Of a DNA stretch of 64,000 bases, positions 1-22,600 are shown piece by piece. The stretch covers positions 4,975,564-5,039,563 of the forward strand of contig SSBO01000012.1 in NCBI GenBank assembly GCA_005281725.1. The letters run 5' to 3'. A program made the translations under genes and the position numbers. The notes below the pieces were generated by a model, which did not search any database, was not told the origin of the DNA, and saw only the letters and a list, made by a program, of their open reading frames with translations. This DNA comes from Wuchereria bancrofti (taxonomy: Eukaryota > Nematoda > Chromadorea > Rhabditida > Onchocercidae). The stretch's first letter is position 1. Each line of letters opens with the position of its first letter.

Positions 1-3000
1 TCTTCACTCCAACTCCACCTTCACTGTTTTTGTACCTTTTACTACCGTATACCAAACCTTTTACTACCGTTTGATGCTTTTGGAAGCTTACAGTGATAGT
101 TTGAGCAACATCCACTAGTTAATGAGTTAATCAGTCTGCCCGTTTCCTTTGTCTCCTTAAAATGTCACCATTTGTGCCATCTGAGCGCCTTTATCTGTCT
201 AGCTGGATGTTGTGGTGAGAAAGCCTGAAAACAATTTACCTCTTTCAAGTGTTTCACTGTTTAAAATCCCTTTATTACAACGCACTTGTCAGTAAAGTAG
301 CAGGCTGGTAGAAAAAGTGTCTCATTTCGGTAGGAATATTTTTAAACTGAAGTGGACTGGTATTTAAATTTAGCGAGTTTTGCCTTCGTCATTGTTTAAC
401 TGACAAGTTTCCTATCTCCCTCTAACTGAGGAAGTTTTTCTGGTTGTTTTTGCTGAGAGTTTTGTTTGGTAACTCTTATAGGAGCGGTATCCTGCAGCGG
501 TATGATTAAGAAGTTAGAAGGTATCATATATGATTTTCAATTTGCGAATTACATGACAGTGTGCTCTTTTTATATGTTTTGAAGATGTTCGAGTGGTGAA
601 ATTTTTCTATTTCTCAATTTGTGTTCTTCACTAACTTAAAAAACGGTATACGTAAATCAGTGACTGACAGAATCGAATTAGGGTTATTTTAGACAGCAGT
701 GAACTGAACTTAAAGAGTTCCATGTGGTACCACTGATGGTCTTGAATAAATGTCCTAATTTTGTCAGTCTCATAACGCATTGGTTGGCATGTTTTTCATC
801 GGATGTTTATTTTTGCAGCGGAGAAGCAACCCTAATTATTTAATTTAGCCTTGCCACTAACAGTACGACAGTATCATGTGGTAATAAATTATAGATAACG
901 ACACCTGTAGGTAATGTTTTGGATGTGTTTTCAGCAAATGGTTTCGTCCCTTGTGCCTTGGGAGTCTAAAATACATGAAGTATAATATTTAAGCGGTCTG
1001 TTGCCGTGCTACAATGTGATCTTAAAAATTGCTGTCCTCTCTGCTAAGTTCATTCGTTTTAGATATGCTACTGATTATCGAGGTTTTGCGTATCAAAAGT
1101 TGGGAAAGTAGAGCTAACAAGAATAAATAGGAAAAAAGAGAAATGTAAAACGCATGAACTTCTGAGTGTCACATTTGGACACCTTCTGTTGATTATGCAT
1201 TGATAGTGACCGTTAAAGAAGCTTGTTAACCCCCAAAATAGAGCTCACGACCTTCATTTACCTCCTTTCTCCTGGAGAAGAGACCATCTGTTCCACAGTT
1301 GTGTCCTCCTCTTGCTGTGTTCCGATTCTCATTCTTTAGAGTTGCAGCAGACTTCTAAATATATATGCGCCCGTCCTCAGCATCACTTCTCTAATTGCCA
1401 CTAAATATCTTATCCTCCTTCGTTTCCTTGTTCGATTACAGCCTTTTGTATCTGCTATTGACCGTGGGATTATACAGATGAGCACCTGTATTGTTGCTCA
1501 AACATCTTTCCTTTTCACCTTGCCCATAACCTCGAAGATTTACCTCTGATGTTTTGCCAATCGGTTTCATTTACTTCACCTTATGTAGCACTTTTAAAGT
1601 TCCTGGAAATCAACTGCAAGTGATGGATACAAATTGGTTCTTATAAAAGCATCATTTCCCAATTGAATCATTCAGTTTCAAAAAAGAAAAAAAAAATGAA
1701 ACAACTGACAGTCCGAAAACTTCTGTGGAAATATATACATTGCATCCTCATTATGCTCGGTAGCACTATGTGATGAGAACCACTGTTTATTCTCGCTTTA
1801 CAGCGCTAAAATCCCATATGTTCTACAATATTCTGCATGTTTGAAGGCCACGCATGTGAATTAAAAAGTGATTTGACATCATGGATCGCTTTTCAGTGCC
1901 ACGAGATATTTGTAATGGGAAAAGTTAACGCTTATGATGACTATCCTTCTTCGCAGTTCATATACGGTATACTTTGAAAATGAGTAGCACTTCTAAATGA
2001 AATATGATATGTGTAGTTTGAATCACGCTAAATCACTAGTACGGGAACCATAAATCCAAGAAATTAGTTGTCGACCTGTCAATAAAGCTGCAAAGGGTTC
2101 TGCAGTAAGTGTAGGAAATATTTTGGAAGGAGGATAAGGCTGCTGTTGAAGGATGATTTGAAGCATAGTAATAGCATTCAATTGGGGAGGAAGAAGAAAG
2201 AAACGAAAGCAGCAGGACAGATGGGTTCAAACTAATCCATTTTGGCTGGCCTGTCTCTGGCGCTACTATACCTCATCACTCTTATCCAATTACTTAATGT
2301 CTCAATCGTCCTGTTCGGTCTGCTGGAGCGCCTTACCTTCTACTCCACCTATCGTTAAATCATCACCTCCCACTCATCTCCCTTATCGTTTCATCCTTTT
2401 TGCTGCTTCATCAAAACGGGGCATTTCCATCACGTCCATGTTCTTGAGGCTGCAATTCTTCCATCTATGCAGTGCATACTTCTTTTTTCTTTACACAAGC
2501 TACGTATTTAACTGTCATAAAGCTAACACCCTTTGTTTAATCTTAACTTGCAATAGACGCTTTATAAGATAACCGGTTTGTGTACTTAAGGAAAGCCTTT
2601 CGAGGTACTGTTTGTTCCAGTTCATCAGCGGGATTATTCCAACCGCCAGTAAAAAAACCACTTAGAAAAATCAGGAAAATTAGGTTTTGTTATCACGGAT
2701 CGACTGTGATATACACTATCACAAAAGCGAGAATATTCTGCAACAATGTCTTTCTTTTCTAACGAGTTCTTCCAGATAAGGTGATCCAATTTGAATAAGA
2801 TCCATAATCCAGTTTGAATAAGCGTTTGGCGTTAGCACGTTTCCGTTTTTCAATTGATCTCATAAAATAACATTTTCTTCTTGTCTGATTAAGTTGTGCA
2901 TCTTCAGTGCTAAATCTAAGGGAAGAGTATGGTCACTGAAACACTAGTGTCGTATTAATTCGTTTGCTGTTCCCTGTCATTTGCTTTCAACCGCTGATGT

Positions 3001-5172
3001 ATAAACATTTTCCATTGCTGTTTATTTCACTGTTTGTTTATTTCTACTGATTCTGAGCTTTTAGTCCATATTTAGCAAAACGAAATCTGAATATGCAGTT
3101 ATCCCGTTCCATGGAAGGTAAATGCTTACTGAACTTAACCGATCGCAACTAAAGATGCAAATCACTGTAACCTCTTTCGCAGGTTAAGTTTGGTAACAAA
3201 AGACGTCAAACTATAAGCCACTGCTAAGCATTATAAAACTTTCTCTTATATTGGCTGGTGTTTCAAATGACATGTAAATTTTATTTCCAGGCCTGTAATG
3301 GTTTCCAAAGAATCACTCCCGTATGATCACAACTCTTTTGATTGTAATGTAGTTGCAGGTCATACACACCCATGAGTAGACCTTTTGAAAGAAGTTTGGC
3401 AAACTACTCTGTGTATGTCAAACTGTTCTGTTCATTCTACTCTTGATTAGATTATTAAATAGACGTTCCGCTGCCGTCATTTTTCCTAGAATTTTAAAGA
3501 TACATATACTGCCACGCTTCTGCACTGTTTAATTAGTGCTGCTTGTATACTCTCTATAAAGAAACAGCTTTGTGGAATTCTGATCACTAATGATGTTAAA
3601 GAATTAGTCAGTCACTTAGTCGAATGGTCTTTCAGTAGTTGAATTGGTCAATAAGTTATTGTAGATTGGATGATGGGTCATTCGATATGTTTATAAAAGT
3701 AATACGCAATAAAGGGATGTACTGGAACTATAAACCGGATAGGGCAATCAGTGGTAAGTAATTTTGTACAGATTGCTTCAAACGGTGACGTTATATTCTT
3801 TCAGCCTTAGATCTCAATAACACACACCAAACTTTCGATAAAACGAAGTTATAGCTGTTCCACCGCATTACTTTTTTTTTCCTTCACTAAACGCTTTTGC
3901 ATTTCCGGTCACGTGATGAAAACCTTTTCTTTCAAGCTTCGCAGCAATTTCTGCAAAGTATTGCACTGCATTCATTCTTATTCCCGTATTTTTTTTTACA
4001 TCTTTTTTCTTGAAATCACTTTAATTATTCTCACTACCATACCATCATTATTCATCTCTATCACCATCTAAAATAATATCAGCGATTTTTTTTTTGTTTT
4101 GAACACTACCGATGCTTATGGTTATTACAGTTCATCAGGTAAATTACACGAGTGCAATCAATTGCTCGAATTTTGCATTCATTTGGTGAAATTATATTGC
4201 AGTAGCAAGAAGACGAAGTGAGTCTTTTGTTCACCTGTATCTTTAATAGTATGCCGAGATAGTTACACAACTGGGGGGGGGGGAGATCAATTTCTCAGGT
4301 GCTGTTGAAATAAGATCATGTTTGACAGTTGTTTTCTCAATCCACTACATCCTTTGTGCGACGAATTTTTCGAAACATTATAAACAGAACACCTGTGTAT
4401 GTTTGTGTAGATGTTTCCTGCTTCCCTTTCATTCCTAATGAAAATGCTTATTAACGTCGCAGCTTCCTACATCTTGTTTGCTCTCCAACTTCTCTCTCAT
4501 AAGCTTCCTCATTTTAGATGTTATTTCAGTGCTAGATTCATCAAAGTTACAGAAGACGCTGAATTCGCCTGTTGACGCGAGTTCCACGTTGCACGTCTGG
4601 TACGTGTTTTTAAATTAATTGGAAAATGAACTGGTAGGAAAATTTTTCTAACATTTGCAAAAAATGGATAAACTGAGGTAGATATTATTGTACTTAACAA
4701 TTATTTGGTTTGCTTGAATGGAGCTAGAGAATGTATATGCATTTGTTATCTTCCATGCCAAAAAAGTAGACAAAACCGGATTGTTTGAAATTGTTTGATA
4801 TTGTGAGCCAGTGACAGGAGATGAGTACATAAAGAATTTGACAGTCTTTTTAGAATCACAGTGTTAATATGTCAGATATCTTTTTAAATCAGTGCTTATC
4901 ATTTTTGAATATCCACTGTAATTAAATGATCAGTTTATTAAATCAGACAGTCGCTGCACCACTGAGGAATAATCATTTTGAGTATGCATGTTTTTTTTTT
5001 CACTGTCGAACTGATCGTTTATTGTGTACTCCGATCGATTTCTTATGTGACTTCGCATTTTCGTATATTATCTAAATTTAACTAATTACAGTATTGTATC
5101 TATGGTATGTGGTCGTAGAAGACCAACTGCAGAACTGATAGAATCATTAGTTGCATAAAAAGCAGTAGGAAG
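1..5172. other. Upstream region of zag-1, no gene recognised
   Basis: AT-rich sequence with short open frames on both strands but no run that reads as a conserved protein and no convincing chain of exons. Zinc fingers 1-2 of vertebrate ZEB proteins would have to lie here if this zag-1 had them; I looked for the C2H2 spacing and did not see it. The only obvious oddity is an 11-base G run at 4273-4283. I read it as 5' flank and regulatory DNA of zag-1, possibly with untranslated first exons. Confidence 0.5.
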
Positions 5173-13975
<8,803 letters not shown>

Positions 13976-15873
13976 TGGATTTGATCTAATGAACTTATAC
14001 ACATTTTACTGCAGGAGTACATGGCTCACTTTCAGTTTCGTGGTGAGATTTTAAGATCTTATGGAACTTGATAGCTTTTTCAAAGATTTTTATCTACAAT
14101 TTTTCATGGAAAATGGTTCTTTTTGAAAATTACAATATTTTTTGAATTTGTAAGTTGTGATTTGCATGAGCTATGAAGCTGTTAATTAATATACGGTGCT
14201 AGAAATATAGAATTGTTGTCCTTGTTTCGCTTAATTCTGTTGTACTTTTGGGTACAAAGTCACTTAATGTTTAAGTCTAGTATCAATTTTCATTGATAAC
14301 TTGCATCCTTGATTTAGAAATTTCTAATTAAAATTCGATTTTAATTTGAAAAAATTCGTATGTCCTCTGCTTTTTTAATTGTCAAAGATGTCAAAACCGT
14401 GGTCAGGGCCCTTTGACTTGAAATAGAGAGATTTTGTTTGTGAGGAAGCGAAATGTCCGTTGCAATTGGATTTAAACTACTCGATAAATGTAGATTTATT
14501 ATGTTTTCAATTGTCATAATCTTCAGTAACACAACAGTGATTTGTATCAGTGATCCAAAAGTAACCATTTCTTGTCGTTGTCGTTGTGCAATTATTGCTT
14601 TTTGGTCATGATGCTTCGATCTCCACCACCGGTGCTTCGATGTAAAAAAGATTTCAGTTTTTTGTGCAGTCCTTACATACCTCACGTGATTATTTGATAA
14701 GAACATAGATACGTATTTAAAATTACTTTAATTGTTGAACAATTCCGTTAATGAGTTTCTGGTTAATGGTCTAAAAACTCGTCAAAATGATGGTGAGAAT
14801 CCGGAGTAAATTGAATTTGTTTTCTTGATATACAACAGTTTCATTAACGTTCAATCTATAAAAAACAATATCCAAATTTGTTTGCTTCTGAATTGCTTCC
14901 CAACTCATTCATTCAGGGATCCATTTATTGAAAAGTTTGAGATCTAACTAGTAGCAATTTGGTTTTTCGTTTTCTAGTCTGACAGTTTTCTGTCAACTTT
15001 TCTTAAGACATGTTTCCTAAATTTCTTTTGCTTTTACTTTTCTTCCTTGTCCAGTTGTTTTGTTTCAGTATGCACTATTAGAACTACCACTATCTTTTTT
15101 TAGTACATCCATTGTTCCCTCATTTTTAGATATTTCACATGAACGATCTTAAAAATTCAGATGAGACTGGATGATTGAAACTTGCTAATTACTTTTCAGT
15201 GAAGTTTCAGTGCAGTGAAGTGGAACTTCATTAACTGTAATTTATTTATTGAAATGTTTAGTTAAGTCTTCCCATATTGGCTGTTGAGATGGGAACGTTT
15301 CAATTTTTGCTGTTCTGATCATGCTAGGCCTTTTTAATGTTTCTTGCTAAAGTAAAGTTTGAGTAGACGGTATGGTGATGAATTAAGTGCTTGTTACGTA
15401 ACGTTTTGCTTCTCGTACATGGTGGTAGATAGTACATAGTTTTACTTAAAGTTTCGAGATTCAAAATAAGCGTTAGATCCGGAAATGGATTAACAGAGAT
15501 GGTGTGTTAGTGCGGCTTAAGTACCTTCAAATTTTTCTTCATAGCGTTTTAAGTATGCAATTTGCAAAATCAATAGTTGCAATTTCGTAATATCTGTATT
15601 AATAATACAACTGGTTTTGAAAGCATTGTGGGGACAATCAAAACCAATTTGGATTTATTCGAGATGTATCGCAAAATTCAACAAGTATAAAGCATTTCTT
15701 TGATGTCGTCCTTAAGACGTCACTCACCTCGGGTCGGACATTAAGCTCGAGTCCCGCTCTTGGGTTTAGCAAATTAACGCACTACAGTTATGGAGTGAGT
15801 AAAACTAGACCGGATTATAATTTTTTGTCGTTGTGAAGGAGGATTCAGCGAGTACTGTCTGCACCAGCTTCTC

Positions 15874-15947
15874 TGCAAAGTTCCGGAATTTTGCAAAAGA
15901 ATTTGTAACAAATTGCATTGGATCTGCTCCTAATTGTGGGATCCAAT
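15874..15947. repeat. Cluster of three short palindromes
   Basis: Three inverted repeats follow one another in 74 bases. A 22-base near-palindrome centred on TTCCGGAA lies at 15874-15895, an AATTTGT/ACAAATT pair at 15900-15914, and an 8-base arm pair ATTGGATC/GATCCAAT at 15917-15924 and 15940-15947. The surrounding 300 bases are less AT-rich than their flanks. This could be a decayed mobile element or a structured regulatory site; I do not recognise a family. Confidence 0.45.
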
Positions 15948-18277
15948 TCATTACTAACTTATATAAATGCGAGTTTATGGATGTGGCGGCGTATGTATTT
16001 GCGGCTATCCGGTTTTGTAGTTTTGATAATCCGTCCTCTGGTTGTGATGTAAATTTTGGGAGGATGAAGTTTCGCAGATGCTGAATTAAACGGGAGCAAA
16101 TTGCAGAAAAATATTTAGCCTGAATGATTTGAAACTTGGACTGGGACACTTTTTGAATTCATAATTCGTGACTGATTTATTCTGAGTAAAAAAATCTTAG
16201 TAGATAAGGATTGATCGACTAGGGAAGTTGTTGAAATGAATTTTCACTGCTCTCTGATTGGTAGCAGTGCAAAATTCCAACCTAAGTGCTGAATAAAACC
16301 GATAAAATTCATGGAATCTTTCCTAATGAATTTGCCTTAATCGATGGAGGGGAGGATAAGGTAGATCTGTCTCCTTTAAATTCACTATTACACGATGTTT
16401 GGTGAGGGACATGTGTGTATTTGTGTGTGTTTGTACAACAAAGATCATCTTGGGTTCTCACCTTGGTTGGCTAAATGAATGATCTTACAGTAAAGTATTA
16501 AAGGGATCAAGACCAAGGGAGAAGAGAAGAGGATCTACCGTGCTAATGAGTTACATGAGTTGTCCTGGAGGATAAAAATGAGGGTAGTGCTGTTGATAAA
16601 GGGAGAGAAAGGAAGCTTTCCTTAATGAGCCGCCATTCTTGTTGTAAATCATCCAGTTGAAGAGCTCTCTTTCGACCTTGACATATGGTCAGTAAAATTA
16701 ACATAGCTGCTTTAACCTCTTTCCCGGCGCACTTGGTCTTATGTGCTCTTTTTTAAAATAAGTCAAACTAAATTCATGCAAGTTAAACCTATGCTGTGGG
16801 GGACCTGGTCATTCAATTACACATCGAAACACAGGCCGCAAACAATGATAAATCAGCACTAACTGGTAATTACAGTGAACTCTGAAGCACTCAAAAAATT
16901 TGGGAAGAAGGGACACATGATTTTGTGTCTAAAATAAATTGTGTGGTTCCTCACTACAAACCATTCTATAGCATCATATATAATTAGTATTCTTTGATAT
17001 TTTTAGTTCTGATTGACGATGAAAGTGTTGTTTGTCATTAGCAACAGATATGCAACTTGGGAGAACAAATTCCAACGCAAAAGTATGCAATGTCATCACT
17101 ATACATTCTTTTGATCTTAATGGAACAAAGCTTTTCAATAACATCTAGGCTGCCAAAACATAGAAAATGCCTACATAAAGTGGTCAAGCAGCACTGGAAT
17201 GATGGCATACTTTCCACAAAATCCAATATTTAAAATGCACATACATTTACGCTTACGCTCATTCTTACCTTCAGTGACCACTTAAATAGCTAGCTATTAC
17301 AAAAAGTAAACTTTCTTTATTAAAGAAATTCTCCAGCACATTAAACATCTGGAAAGTTTCTTATTCACCGACATATTCACTGTTTGTCTTGCCAACAGCA
17401 ATAAATTTTAACTTTCTCCAACAAATCCAATTTAGGTCGTAAGGCAACTGTATACCAAATTGGTTATAATTCAGTAATCAAATATCCTACAGGTAAAAAT
17501 TATTTTCTGAAACACAGACTGGGATTGAATGGCTGCCCTTCTACAATAAATTTCTTCAAATTTAAGTGATGGTATTGCGAACGGAGCATCTAAATAATGT
17601 CCTATCAATCTAGAGGAAAAAAATCTGATCATGATCCATCCATCAAACGTCCAGAGGGGCCGTACGGTATATTCATAATTTCTAGGATATCCTGAAAATC
17701 CAAGGAATGAAAAAAAAATGCAGAAAAATTGAACTCAATTAACATAAAACAAATAAAAGATACAATGTATAAATAAAAAAAGCCACGTACCTTGATGTAC
17801 CTTGGAATTACCTGAAAAAGCTTAGTTCACAACTAATCAAGAACAGTGTTTTTTCAACTATATGCAGACACTTTTTTTTAATTCGAAAAGAAAAAACTGA
17901 ATAACTCAAAAATTGTCAATACTATTTCTTTCCTATTAAGAAGTGATCAGTAAATAAAGTGGAACATGTGAGATACTAAATATGAATAGTAAACAAATGA
18001 CTAGAAACAAAGGCAATAAATATTTCATTACATACTTGTGGCATAAGCAACGCTATACAAAAACTGTATTTTGATAACCACAGATCACAATGAATTCACA
18101 GAGCCTTTGCTTTTAGTAAGGAAAAATAATAAAGGGTACTTCAGATTCCGAAATACTGGAGTTCAATCAAACTACTACTTCAAAGTTATTCGATATTAAA
18201 AGTATATTATAATTATCATTACCTGTTGTATGTATGCTTCAGTTTCTTACTAAAAAACTGTAGTACATCTGCAATCA

Positions 18278-18514
18278 ATGGAAAGAGAAAATCGCACCTT
18301 CATTGTTTTTTTTTTTGGAACGATACTCTCCTCACTGTTATTCGTCAATTTTCTTCCCTATCATCATCGAAACATTCCAAGCCTACAAGTTCGCAACAAA
18401 GCGAGTCTACCAAATGACATCACTGAGATTCGGATAAATAGTACGGTCAAATACAAAAATAAAGTGATCAAAGCAAAGGCAATGTATGTATCAGTGTGTC
18501 GGCTTCGTATTTAA
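18278..18514 (+). CDS. Candidate first exon with a signal-anchor, unproven
   Basis: An ATG-started frame of 78 codons. Residues about 7-26 (RTFIVFFFGTILSSLLFVNF) form a hydrophobic stretch after a short charged N-terminus, like a type II signal-anchor, followed by a hydrophilic segment with a possible N-glycosylation site (NST). A strong donor (GTATGT) lies near the end of the frame at about 18484, so this could be a first exon. I found no convincing second exon before the 3' end of cwn-2 on the other strand. It may be chance. Confidence 0.2.
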   Translation: MERENRTFIVFFFGTILSSLLFVNFLPYHHRNIPSLQVRNKASLPNDITEIRINSTVKYKNKVIKAKAMYVSVCRLRI

Positions 18515-19603
18515 ATACAATCATCTAAAATGAAAAATTTTAACCTACAGCTCTTTTCCTGAATCAGTGTTAATACAAAGCCGATCACAAGCTTATTTAT
18601 TATTATTAATAATATGTTTGCAGCAAACTTTAATCATCACGCTTTTCTAAAATGGCCAAAAAGATTGTTCAGTCTTCAGTGAATTTGTTCTCATTTTTTT
18701 AAAAACATAAAGCATAATTCCACCTATATTTTCACCGCAAAGATGAATCAAAACTTGTATTCGATAGCAAACTCAAAACTTTTTTTATAAATTCACAAAA
18801 ATTCTGAACATTTTTTGGTTCACCAATACTTAGCTCTTTTGCAATACAGTCCATGATTAAAAAACATATGAAATGAGTGAGGTAACATTATACAACGCTG
18901 ATGATTAAGAGGTCGATGAAAAAACATTTATACGACAAACGAATTTTGAACTGCATTTTAGATTCACTTGAAGTCAACCTCTCTCAATCGATTTTCGATT
19001 CAAGAAATTGAAAAAAATTCTTAGTTAATTTTCAAGCAGTGAGAATTTTTTGTGGTAGAGGAATAAAAAGATAATGAGTTAAAAAGTTTGTGCGATCTTA
19101 AAAGGTAATGATTAGAGGTGTCGACGTTTGAAAGCGTGTTCTACAATTCTAAATACCAAGCTGTTGAAGCACAGACAATAGCAAACAAATCAATAAAATG
19201 CAAAATTCTGGGAAACTGACAAGAAAGAGGGCAGTGGAATGCTGTGTAGACCACATTAGAGGGTTAAAACGCTTGCGGTCTATTCATATCAAAACGATAT
19301 TTTAAAATAATATTTCAAATTCAAGAGAAGTACATGTGTACAGATTTAAAACGAGAAAATTTCTACTTAAGCCCGAAAAGTCTACCCAAGAACATGAAAA
19401 AGCATTGAAAATTATCAGCTAACATACGTGGAATGTTGAAATTAAAGGGAGTTTCCATAACGTTTAAAGCTACGTAATAGTGAATATCATAAAAGCAATT
19501 GTGGTACAAACAATATTTCCTACAAAATCCCAGAGCTAAAATGAAGAAACATGTTTCATTGAAGGATGAGTGAGGAAGCAGTAAAACGATTTGTTTCCTC
19601 GAA

Positions 19604-22600
19604 TTATTTACAAATATCCACCTGTGTCTGATTGACACATGTCTGACATACCACTCTGCAACACCACTGAAACTTACATTTGCACTTTGTTTCCGTTTCT
19701 TTTGTATAACTATTATATCCACGACCGCAACACAGAAAGTCGCAACTTTCGGGACCATGCGAACCTTTTCTGAAACAAAAAAGGAAAAAAAGGTTAAGGA
19801 AGGAAATATGAGGAGGAAGATTACATCAAAATATGGTTTTAGACATCATCTTCACACCGACTTAACCAGCGCACTCCATCTCTGTTGGACAAGAATGTGC
19901 CCATTCCCAACAACTGTATCATACGTCTAACTGGAAGTAATCCTGATACTAATGCGTTGACTACGCTTTGACCTATTTTTTCGTCCAGTGGTGCTTACTT
20001 TATCGTATGTCACAACTGTTGCTGTGTCATTTAGAGAAAAAAATATAGCCTGTGGAATTTATTCCTACTGAGATATTTGTGCTTTTCTTATCAGTGATGG
20101 CAAGAACTGATCCTAGTTCGAGTGCAATAAAACTTAATTCTAAAGTAGTTACAGGAAAAAAAACCTGCATATTCGCCCTGTGGTACCCACTGTTCCTTGT
20201 GTTCTGTTTTCGATACAGTAATCAGGACTGTCATCCAGAAAAACAAGTTCAGTTTGTAAAGCACGATTTTTCCGCCCTCCACCTCTTTCTCGATCTCTTT
20301 TTCCTGGTTGACTTTTAATTTGCATATTGCCGCGTGCATTAATCTACAAATTCTTCTTTTATAACATTAAATAATTACGTTAAAATATCTCCAATAAAAA
20401 TAAGGCTATATCTTGCAGAAATCATTTATGACTTGAATCCGTCTCGCAGTATGATATTTCCCCAATAAAACAGCTCCCATTTGTCGCATAGTCGGCAACT
20501 GCATCCAGCACGTTTTCATATTACAAGAACCACTCACTCCGTGACATTTGCACTTTGGGCGAGTATTTCGCTTCAGCAACTGAAAATTATCTTATTAAAA
20601 AACGAAAAATATGTGATGTTATCTTTGTCAGTAATGACTTAAATTTGAATAATTTGGACATGTGGGATGGCTTGAAAACAAATATTTTTAGGAGTGGAAA
20701 ATGGAAATCATGTGAAAATCCAATTATGAGCGGTTTCAATGTAATTTACCTAGTAATTAATGATAAAGCAGAAAGCTTACCCGCCTGCCGACCTCATTGT
20801 TCCACCGGTTCATTAGTGAACGTCCGTGATCAATGGAGCGTTTGGGGAATCCCTCTTCTTTTTCTCGAACATCGATGAAGTCACGACTAAATCTGTACCC
20901 ATATTCAATATTATCACCACAACCTCCCCAAGTCCACTTCTCATTAACAGTACTAGGCCGTTGTGCCTGACTACAACCACATGACTGCAACAAACCGAGA
21001 CGACATCGGCGACCTATCTCATGCGTCACACCAGCTGACAGAATCGAATATGTATAAGCGGCTTCTCGTGAACCTAAAAATATTCAAGTTTGGAAATATT
21101 CCATTTTCAGGAATGATGATAATGATCATCCGACATTTAATCCACTGTTAAATTAATTTATCGTTTGGCTGATAAAACTGTAGATGACCTCAACTGCCTT
21201 GTCTTCATTATATTGAGACTTATGCAAAAGAAAAAGTGTACCATGCATGCTTTTCACAAAGATGAAATTTGTCATTTCACCTGGACGGAACAACCGATAT
21301 GCTACATATCAAGTTTACTCTAGACTCAGACTGACTTTACCTACAGCTGTAAAAATTACACTTTTGTATTTGCACTTAACTTCCAAAAGAAAACGTGCGT
21401 AACTGTCCATCTGATTCCTGTAACAGCTAATACAACGACTGCAAATATTCACTTGCCGAGTTCTCTACTTGGAATACAAAACTTGTTGGAATGACCGATT
21501 TGAAGAGCTAACCAATTTTATGAACTGGACCAAAGTAACTGGAGCCATATGGTGTAGAACAGTTCCATCGTTGGTGACGAAACTGATGTTGACATTCCTG
21601 AAAAAAACTCATAAGGACGAATAAGTATCTTGATAAGTAACTTTAAAAATTGATTGCTGTCCTTTAAGAAACTTATATGGAATGACAATTTAAAGTGTAA
21701 GTTCAAAATGCTAAGAAAAATTTCACAGTTTAAAATCTAACGAAAATTCACAGTTTCTATAAACACATTAATTTTTAACTTCAAATCAATGGCAGCATTA
21801 TACTGTATTCTATACCCACCTGGTCAAATATCTCATTATCATAATAAGAGTGCTAAACGTCATGTACAATTTGCACGTCAAACGACATTGTTCGTAGTTA
21901 TTTATAATTTTCGTTGGTGAAAATTATTTAAGCAGTATATGGTATAAAGACAAAGCAAACACATACAAAAGTTTTCTTCTTGCCAGTGCACCATAATTTA
22001 AAAATAAGGAGAAAAAGGGCACATTAACTTTCCTCCAAACACTTTGCCTTAATTACCTGATCATTTCCTCATTTTCGAGAAATTTCTTAAGCCAATGAAA
22101 CTGCATAAAAAACGTTACGGTTTTTATATCGATGATCCTTAGCGAAATGTTGGCAATTTCAGTTCTCAATAACATTATTTTATGTTTAGTGACATGGTAT
22201 GGCATATGCCGCATAATGCCGATACTCAGTGGTAACATGTATCTAGGTAGAGTTTTCATATAAATTAAGCAATTAATTTTTTAAACTAGTTAACTGTAAT
22301 TTCCTTCTCAGTAACATCAAAAGGAAATGTTGAGAAATGTGTAACTTTGAAAAAGAAATATTCCTAGACCAATTTCTAAAATCACTGATTTTGGATCATG
22401 TTTAGGGAAATTTGCTCAGGTAAGGAAATTATCTCCTTTTGATCCTGAAAATCTTTTTACTCTTATGCCATTCGCGCTTCCTCTTTTCTAAAAATGAAAA
22501 AAAAATAAGAAATAAATGGAAATTATCCAGTAGTGAAACAAATGTGACACAATTATGAACGACTTTTAAATTAAACGAAAAAATTCGGACCGATAATCAA

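Larger units (their letters stand above)
13976..19603. other. Intergenic region between convergent zag-1 and cwn-2
   Basis: The two genes converge, so this 5.6 kb holds both 3' untranslated regions. Nothing reads as a conserved protein. A 114-codon minus-strand open frame at 15805-16149 overlaps a cluster of short palindromes, and the similar peptides on the two strands are explained by that symmetry. A plus-strand open frame at 18278-18514 has a hydrophobic segment near its N-terminus and a good donor and is listed separately at low confidence. Confidence 0.5.

Noticed and set aside
15720..15775. tRNA-like B-box (GCTCGAGTCCC) suggesting a tRNA gene or SINE
   Set aside because: No T-stem pairing around the loop and no acceptor or anticodon arms could be drawn on either strand.
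19363..19758. 131-codon minus-strand open frame starting [14 protein letters not shown]
   Set aside because: It is a wrong-frame read across the last cwn-2 exon; the other frame gives the conserved Wnt cysteine-rich tail ending in CK at 19607.
20052..20339. Overlapping open frames on both strands (88 and 82 codons)
   Set aside because: The Wnt coding frame on the minus strand ([11 protein letters not shown]) differs from both, so these are shadows of cwn-2 exon 6.
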